This document shows positions 56,721 through 64,000 of a DNA stretch of 64,000 nucleotides, one piece after another. The stretch covers positions 12,531,001 to 12,595,000 of the forward strand of contig CM045733.1 in the NCBI GenBank assembly GCA_024760905.1. The letters run 5' to 3'. The notes under the pieces were generated by a model. The model saw only the letters and a list, made by a program, of their open reading frames with translations. It made no database searches and was not told the origin of the DNA. The number at the start of each line of letters is the position of its first letter. The stretch's first letter is position 1. The position numbers and the translations under genes are program-made. Source of the DNA: Plotosus lineatus. Its lineage: Eukaryota > Chordata > Actinopteri > Siluriformes > Plotosidae.

Positions 56721-57059
56721 TTAAAAATAAGTGAATCCCCATGTAGGTGCGAAGCACCCATGAACGAGGGCACAAGCGCCCCCCCCTGGGGGGGGGTGGT
56801 CTTGAGAGGGTGGTATCCCCCTCCCAAGGGTTAGAGCTTTTGTAATTTTTAGGTTTGAAATTATGCAATTTGGTAAATATTTAAACTTAAAATTCCTAAA
56901 AACCGCTGGTATTTAATTGTCATGTCAAAAACTTGTTTGGCTAATCTAAGAATTAACAAAATATAAATAACAAAAGTATATTTACATACTAATTTACATT
57001 ATATTTCAGCAGTCAAATATCAAAGAAAAAAATTCTTGCACTTACAGTCAAAATAATTA

Positions 57060-57345
57060 CATGTATTGCATTAACAATAAATTCACCATTAGATTTAAAC
57101 TGTCAATAATTCTTGCATTAATAGTCCAACAATCATTAGATTTAAACTGTGAATAATTATTGAATTTATAGTCCAAAAATCATTAGACTTAAACTGAGTT
57201 TAAATCTAATAAATTTTGGACTATTTAACTGTGAATAATTATTGAATTTATAGTCTAACAATCATTAGATTTAAAGTGTGAATAATTATTGAATTTATAG
57301 TCCAAATATCATTAATTTAAACTGTCAAAATAATTATTAAATTAA
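57060..57345. repeat. AT-rich minisatellite, unit about 48 bp, with one inverted unit
   Basis: Repeats of the type GTGAATAATTATTGAATTTA then TAGTCCAACAATCATTAGAT; starts near 57101, 57149, 57231 and 57278. Around 57196-57230 the motif appears reversed (GTTTAAATCTAATAAATTTTG, then GACTAT). Confidence 0.8.
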
Positions 57346-57474
57346 AGTTTGCTATCTTTCACTTCCTGAGCTTCTTAGCAGGTGTACTTGTCGACGATTG
57401 GAGTCGGCTGCTTGTAAATATATAGGACTTACGCTGTAGGTGCTGTTCTGCTGTTGGGTTTCTTCTCTTCGTTG

Positions 57475-57610
57475 AGAGAAGAAATTACTGGGAATCTTGT
57501 GATTCGATCTTTCATATAATTTTCTGGTGTGTCCTTTGGTTTTGATATGATCTATTAACAATTGACACCTTCTATCACTGCATTTTGTCTCATTGTCACA
57601 CAGAATACAG
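57475..57610 (-). pseudogene. CGGBP1-like zinc-finger peptide, copy 2
   Basis: Minus-strand CILCDNETKCSDRRCQLLID then HIKTKGHTRKLYERSNHKIP: C-x2-C...H-x5-H. The DNA of 46690-46830 is very similar. A downstream open frame (to 57352) adds SNFFSQRREETQQQNSTYS but has no known domain. Confidence 0.55.
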
Positions 57611-58231
57611 CGATGTCAAAGAAGGAATGATACGAAATACACGTAATGTAAATAATCTTTCAAAAAAATTATAATAATAAGTGAAAGATTTCAGGTTGAA
57701 TTGCCCTGTGCTAAAGTTACTGGTTCTTTTGGAATGACAATGTGATCACTGTCAACATCGATGATGCTGCAATGCTAATGTGATGTTCACTGCGTGACCT
57801 GCCTGACAAAAATCATACAGTAGCTTGTTGATGGCATCAACAAAACATTGAGAAAATGCAGTTAAACACCTTCACGTGTAACTTGCTTCAATTCAAACAT
57901 TATACTTGGAGAATTATGGTTTTGGGAGTGAAATGCTAACCTGGTTTTGTTAATGCTCCACGAGTGGCAAGTTTTCCTTGAAATCATGTACGCCTTCACC
58001 AGGCAAATGAGAAATTTCAATGCATCCATTAGGTTTGGCTATATAATGGTCAACACAAGCTTGTTGATAAACTCTGTGTTATTTCAATAAAAAATGCAAA
58101 TATGTGGTTTTCTCATCTATCCAGTAGCCAATAGAAGCCCGATCTAAATGCAAAATAATGTTTAAAAATGTAGTTTTTAATGGAGATGTGATTAATTTTA
58201 ATTTATTTCCGGCATTTGTTTTTTAGAATTA
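57611..58231. other. no feature recognised
   Basis: AT-rich sequence; nothing recognised. Confidence 0.4.
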
Positions 58232-59825
58232 CAGTAATTCTCCGCCACTTCGTGTTTCCTACTTTGTGTCCCCGCAATATAGCGGGATTTCCCATCGGGA
58301 AATTAAAAAATGAAAGATTATTCAAAATTCAGCACTACATGTACATTCACTACGCTACCCAACATGCTCTGTTCTCCTGCTTGACTTGAGTGTTCTCTGA
58401 TTGGCACAGGCCGTGAATCCAGCAAGCTGATTGGTCGAGATTATATTTCCCAGCATCCAACACACCTTTCCTCCCTCATGAAACAATGACTTTTATTGAG
58501 CTCAGGGGAAACACTGGGGTGCAGGAAAAATCGTGTTCACCATAGTGGTGAGGAAAAAACACAAAAACCAAAATCACTGGGAGAGTATCAACATGGAAAC
58601 TGGTCGAGCATGGAGCTCCTCTTTTATAGCGTGCTGATGGCTGAGTGAATTCAGGTGCGCTCTCTGGATAACAGCCACGCCCCTCACCAGCACATACAGT
58701 GTATGGGGAGAGAGAGAGAGAGAGAAAGAGAGTTAAACACCGCCAACTAGCACAGACCATAACAGTAACAAACCGCAATAAGGCTGTTGTGAAAATGGAA
58801 AATGCCTTATCGTTGTGGATTACGAACTGCCATAAAAATAATGTGAGTTTGGACACTAACATGATATGTACAAAGTCTCTGGAGGCGCTGACAAGCCCCA
58901 ACCAAGCACCAGTGCCGTCAGTGATTCTCCTTCTCAACGAGGTCATGTATTTGTTATTTATAAGGTTTCTTATACAGTACAGTGAGTCGTCGACTTCCGA
59001 CCGCTTTTGGTTCCAGAAGACTGGTCGTAAATCAATCTGATTGTATGTCGACTTTCCATCCAAATACACTCACGCCAAACAAAAACAAATGAATAAATCT
59101 CGTGTATTTAAATCTATAAAGCTATTTTCAATGCCACGTCACTGTGAGCGGAGAGCCAATCCTTTCTGTACTCCACTGTGTGGGCGGGTCCCATAGCTTC
59201 AAACTCCAATTTTATTGGATTATAACAACAGCCACAGACTGCACGTGTTGTTTGAGTAAAGAGATAAATTTCCCTCGTTTTGATCAGCTCATTTCCAAGA
59301 AGCCAAGCAAAGCTGGCAAGCAAACACAAATGGACAGACATGGAAAAACTTCAACCCGCAGACCGGCTGATTGCCTAAACTTGGGACGCGCTTCCTGTCA
59401 CAAACACTGCAGCGTGTGAGTCCAATAAAATTAGAGTTTCAAAGTATCGGATCCCCCCCCCCCCCCCCCACAGAAAGAATTGGCTCTCTGCTTGGCGCCA
59501 CAGTGACGTGGCATTGAAAGTAGATGAATAAATTTGCTCTGAGCAGTTATAAAGTGAAGCTGCATCATCTCCTGCTTGGCCTTTTAAGATGCTGGCGTTG
59601 CCGGCAGCGCAATCAACTGTCATACGCAACACTCGCCATCATGCTTCACGACTTTTGCGGTCGTAATGTCGTTTGGATGTAACTCGCATAGGTCGTAAGT
59701 CGACGACTCACTGTATTTATATATATTTGTCATTATATGGTGTATAATTTATTTATATAGTAAAACAAGTTGCCTGTATGACATTACGCTGGCCCCCATT
59801 AACTGCAAAATAAGAGGGATTACTG
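58232..59825. mobile_element. Tigger element with a nested foldback element
   Basis: Termini CAGTAATTCTCCGCCACTTC and ..AAATAAGAGGGATTACTG between TA dinucleotides. On the plus strand near 58785-58890 the frame reads MENALSLWITNCHKNNVSLD and TNMICTKSLEALTS, a CENP-B-type segment of a Tigger transposase. Most of the transposase is missing. A 734-bp element sits at 58980-59713. A (GA)n tract lies at 58709-58729. Confidence 0.78.
58980..59713. mobile_element. 734-bp foldback DNA element inserted at TA inside Tigger
   Basis: Termini CAGTGAGTCGTCGACTTCCG and its complement ending ..AGTCGACGACTCACTG, TA on both sides. Inside are longer inverted arms carrying GCCACGTCACTGTG, GAGCCAATCC and TCCAATAAAATTAGAG. 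Second copy at 47740-48205. No transposase; probably mobilised by a mariner/Tigger enzyme. Confidence 0.85.
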
Positions 59826-60555
59826 TATAGCCCCCTTTCACTCTGGGTGAGAGAAGAGCTCACCCTGAACAGCTCGACAGGTCACTGCACGGCAAAATCC
59901 AAATCAAGTTAAAATTAGTTCAAATCATAAGTGTGATGTTATGTAAATTGTAACGTCTCACTGAAGCGCCACAGTGAATTTTGTACTGTTTTCCTGTGAA
60001 ACGTGAGATCGGTGATGAGATGGATGGATTGAATCCTGAACTTTAACAATGAAATATTACTGCAACAAAAGCTAAAGGAAGCTGTTCATCTCAGCCCTGC
60101 CCAAGTGCTAAACATTACTACACCTTACACGACCATAGCAGGAACTTACCAAAGAGTGAGGTACTGACACAGTTACCCTACATCTCGCAGAAATCATACA
60201 TTTCATGTGTGGTTCCACCCGGTCACCCAAAGTCAGGCTGCCTTACCATATATGGTAAATTACTCTGTTTCCCCAACAAGGCCAAATTTGAAAATTCCCA
60301 CCACTCATTAAAGCGAGTTCATTAAAAAAAAAAAAAAACTTTAGAAAAAACATTCACTCAATGTGTTCTTTCATTCAACTTAACTGAAAATATAGGTGTT
60401 TTTAATTTTTTGACCACTTCCTTTAAATATTATTTCACTGCACTTCTAGCAATATCACTTAAATCTCATGGTACTTGTAACACTAATATCACCAAATATA
60501 CTTTGTTGACCAAAACAGGGACAAAACACACACACACACACACACAAAAAAAATA

Positions 60556-60733
60556 ATTTGGAACCATCTATTAGCCTAATCTGCATGTCTTTGGATTGTG
60601 GGAGGAAACTGGAGTACCCAAAGGAAACCGAAAACACAAAAACGCTGCCAAGAAATTCCCTTCCTGAGCCAGGAATTCGAACCCAGGATCTTCTTACTGT
60701 GGGGACGAATATGCTAACCACACCTCGCCCAGT
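60556..60733 (-). mobile_element. family D SINE fragment
   Basis: Reverse core TCTTTGGATTGTGGGAGGAAA, B-box GAATTCGAACCCAGGATC, head ..TAACCACACCTCGCC. Confidence 0.65.
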
Positions 60734-61215
60734 CTTGATTCTCATTGGTCAACTACAGCACTCAGTTTGTTATTTCTACACACCAGACTGTTACTGTCCG
60801 TGCAAAAGCTGACAATAAAGATCTCTTACCTTATCTTTAAGTAACTGCAGAATATATAAAAAGTGAGTCGCTAATACAAAATAAACCTCTTTGGCTGACT
60901 CAGGACATCATTGCTTGGTGTAAGAATCCTGATCCCATATCAGGTTTTATTTATTATTAATTAACGCTATGGAGATTATTTAGGGATCCCTGTGAGGTTT
61001 AGAAAAAATAAAGCAAACGGGTTTAAAAATTGAGGAAATTAAATATTTCAGCTGAGGGGTCAAGAGGACCGCAGGCCCCCTTGCGGGGTACAGTGGCAGA
61101 GCAGGTCATGTAAAAAATCATGCAAACAAGTTAATCATTGTTTTGTAACTTGCATTAACACAACAAAACAGCTTAAATAATGTCAAAAATACTAAAAGGT
61201 TATTTCATTGTAGAT
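60734..61215. other. no feature recognised
   Basis: AT-rich; nothing recognised. Confidence 0.4.
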
Positions 61216-62519
61216 CAGGGGTCGGCAACCTTTGCCATTCAAAGAGCCACTTGGACCCATTTTCCACATTAAAGAAAACACTGGGAGCCACAAATCCTTT
61301 TTTGACATTAGAAATCAAATAAAATGGCATATAATGTTTTTCCCCACTATCCCTTCATGTTAATATAATACTAAAAAAATGTGTTACATTGACTTAAACA
61401 ACTGCAGAGACAATTAAATTACAATTCTGCTTGCAACAAAAACATTTAGATTCAGAAAAATCGCCAGCCTCCCCATGACCTTAATTAGAATTAAGCATCA
61501 GAAAATTAATGAATGTCTATCTTGTATTTTTTATAAAGAAAAAGAATATCTATCCCATTAAGCGAGGGATGGGGTGAAGCCAGATCTGTTAACGGGTTCA
61601 GATACCCTACCTCACCATCACTCCCTTCATGAGATCATCTTTTTCTTCCTTCTTTATATTAAGGTTGTTTTGTCATAGTTTTAATTTACAAAAACGATAG
61701 CAACAGAAAAGTATATGAAGACTTATTTTAAGAAGGAGTCTGCTCAACATTATGTTACATAATATTAATGTATAAATAAAAACACCGCACTGATGACCCA
61801 TTCTCAGAGTCGAGACTGAACCACATCCAGTCTTTTATTTTGTCACGAGGAGGAGAGTTATTTAATTCATAGATTGCTGTGCATAAACCAAATCTCATCC
61901 ACCGTCTCTTACATCAGCTGTGATTTCTGTTCTTGGATTACAAACCCCAGCAGTGGAAAAATCTATCTTGCTCGCTGATCTGCTGCTGGGATGGCAAGAA
62001 CACTCCTTGCCATGAGCACAAGGTTTGGTGGCATGCTCCCTCCACCAACACAGCAGATCAAAAACAATGAGAATCTCAATGTAGCTGACGAATATAACGA
62101 CAGCCATGTCCAAAAGAACACACAAACAAAATCACCCCACCCACACCAAATAAATATCCACCCGCACCCGTGACTGTTAATTCTCATCTATATAATCTTC
62201 AACCCGAAAAGAGCATTTTCTTCAAGGTTATCTACTGGGTACCTGTGTGTACCTGACCATTGCAGGACTCTGCCTTAGGCAGATTCTCCCGTCATTCAGG
62301 TGAAAGCTGGGTTAATTCTCTACCCCTGGGAGCCAGGAGTGCTTCCGGTGTGAGTAAATAAGCGGCATTATCTTTTTGCAGTTGTTTTTGGTGATCCAGT
62401 TTTTTTTTTTTGCAGTGGTTTTTGAGTATGAAGCACGTTTGTAAAGTACACATTCATTATTTTTAAAATCTACAGAGCCGCATCAGAGAGGTAAAAGAGC
62501 AGTGGGTTGCTGAACCCTG
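61216..62519. mobile_element. hAT (Charlie-like) element
   Basis: Left CAGGGGTCGGCAACCTTTGC followed by AAAGAGCCAC; right ..GAGCCGCATCAG and GGTTGCTGAACCCTG. Flanking octamers TTGTAGAT and GTGGAGAT agree at 6/8. Contains a family D tail remnant (61462-61515). No transposase frame seen. Confidence 0.72.
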
Positions 62520-62527
62520 GTGGAGAT

Positions 62528-62759
62528 CTTCTTTTCCTATCGGCTGTTCCCTTCAGGGGTCGCCACAGCGAAACATCTGCCTCCATCTCACCCTATACTC
62601 TGCATCTTCTTCTTTTACACCAACTGCCTTCATGTCTTCCTTCACTACGCCCATAAATCGTCTCTTTGGTTTTCATCTAGGCCTTCTGCCTGGCAGTTCC
62701 AACCTCAGCATCCTACCACCAATATACACAGTTCCTCTCTCGGCACTCTGTCATATGCT
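62528..62759 (-). mobile_element. RTE LINE copy with internal deletion and 10-bp target duplication
   Basis: The 3' part (GGTCGCCACAGCGAAACATC.., GGCCTTCTGCCTGGCAG) runs to CCAATATACACA, then jumps to GTTCCTCTCTCGGCACTCTG, which belongs about 0.8 kb further 5' in the element. TGGTGGAGAT is present at 62518-62527 and 62760-62769. Confidence 0.85.
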
Positions 62760-62769
62760 TGGTGGAGAT

Positions 62770-63744
62770 AAACACACGTACTTCAAGTAGCACAGCCCTA
62801 TGGCTCGTCATTCATGTGTAACATAATTATGAACTAATTTGTAAAATGATCACATCACACATGACAATGTTTTGAGTAATGAGCCAGGCTGGGAGTTTTT
62901 AAAAGCCTAAGGAATCTTTTGCAGGTGTTTAGAGTTAATTGGTTGATTCAGATGATTAGGTTAATATCTTGTTTAGAGTACCTTTTCATGATATGCTAAT
63001 TTTTTGAGATAGGAATTTTGGGTTTTCATGAGCTGTATGCCAAAATCATCAGTATTAAAACAATAAAAGGCCTGAAATATTTCAGTAGGTGTGCAATAAA
63101 TCTAAAATATATGAAAGTTTAATTTTTATCAGTACATTACAGAAAATAATGAATTTTATCACAATATGCTAATTTTATGAGAAGGACTAGTATATCACAA
63201 CAAACATTTGTGTTCAACTAGTGAGCATACCTGCTCCAAGTTAGTATGTTAATTGTATAACACTATAATTCAAAATGTCACAACATTTACTCTGCACTAG
63301 TAAACAGTCTTACACTGTACTTATTACATAAATTGATAAGTGGACTTCCGCTAAATAGAGGAGATCTGGAATCCCTGATTATTGTTGCTGTCATTTTTCC
63401 AACCAAAAGATGTCGCTGTTTTCAATAGAACAAGATTTTAATACAAAACATGGGACAGTCATAAAAAGGATCATCCACCAACCATACAATGTCAGGTTAC
63501 ATTTATCTCCTTTCCATCACTAGCTTCATGTCCAAAGACAAACATAACATTTATTTTGAAAGGAAAGAATTAGGATTCTGAATTTTATAAAGTTAAGGAT
63601 ATTTGGAAATTTTGTAGATATTTTTTTCGGTTTTGTGAATTGGCCTTAATTTCAGTTTTTTATTGACAAGTGTCCTTAACTTTTTTGTGTAGTATTTTAT
63701 ATATATATTTATATATATATATATATAGTACACACACATGCATT

Positions 63745-63776
<32 letters not shown>

Positions 63777-64000
63777 CACACACAGGTATATTTGACAATT
63801 CTACTGGAGCTAGAATATAATATTTTATACTTATTGCTATATATTGCATAGTTATTATTATATTATGCATGACCCTCAATGATATTTGATTTCAGCATTT
63901 CCAAATAGAAAAGAAAAAAGTTATAAAGTAAGCAAACTGGTCGCTAGCTGGCTATATATGCCTCCCTTTACATGAATTTTAATATCAAAAATGCCCAAAT
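62770..64000. other. no gene recognised; (TA)n/(CA)n microsatellite at 63694-63783
   Basis: AT-rich sequence to the window end. Confidence 0.5.

Overview
This window looks like vertebrate, most likely teleost, chromosomal DNA. It is AT-rich and has short GT-AG introns and (CA)n/(TA)n microsatellites. It is packed with fish-style tRNA-derived SINEs, RTE-type LINE copies, and Tigger/pogo, mariner and hAT DNA transposons. There is no sign of prokaryotic organisation.

One host gene is readable, on the minus strand: net1 (neuroepithelial cell transforming 1, a RhoA/RhoB guanine-nucleotide exchange factor). Eleven coding exons were placed between 15463 and 51008, all with GT-AG borders and compatible phases. 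Eight shared exons (15463-18048) encode the pre-DH region, DH domain, PH domain and a tail ending in the PDZ ligand ETMV. Two alternative N-termini feed them. The short NET1A-type first exon (20232-20321, starting MVAYDEPG) gives a complete 529-residue protein. The long-isoform exons at 28863-28922 (KRKRR nuclear-localisation motif) and 50942-51008 need at least one further upstream exon that I could not identify. A likely 3' UTR runs to about 14260, with an AATAAA signal.

Almost everything else is repeats. (i) 1-14.2 kb, downstream of net1: SINE fragments, a hAT foldback element, a 194-bp (TA)n run, a truncated LINE, and a pair of inverted, about 98% identical segments at 4.3 and 12.3 kb. 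(ii) 18-28.8 kb intron: the NET1A promoter and a four-element nest at 22.8-24.7 kb. (iii) 28.9-50.9 kb intron: RTE LINEs at 30.5-32.5 and 42.6-44.2 kb (the latter with a 503-codon open RT frame), a TIR element holding GC-rich 206-bp tandem repeats, a mariner remnant, a TA-flanked element encoding a CGGBP1-like zinc finger, and a Tigger transposase pseudogene split by a SINE. (iv) 51-64 kb: microsatellites, a Tigger element invaded by a foldback element, an AT-rich minisatellite and a hAT element with a LINE inserted at its edge.

The most unusual pattern is modularity among SINEs. The same tRNA head and body (family A, 11 copies) carries either a tail shared with the local RTE LINE or the tail of a second SINE family (D). 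Family D also occurs with a third tail. No cellular system beyond net1 and these mobile elements could be supported. Family names come from recognition by eye, not from a database search.
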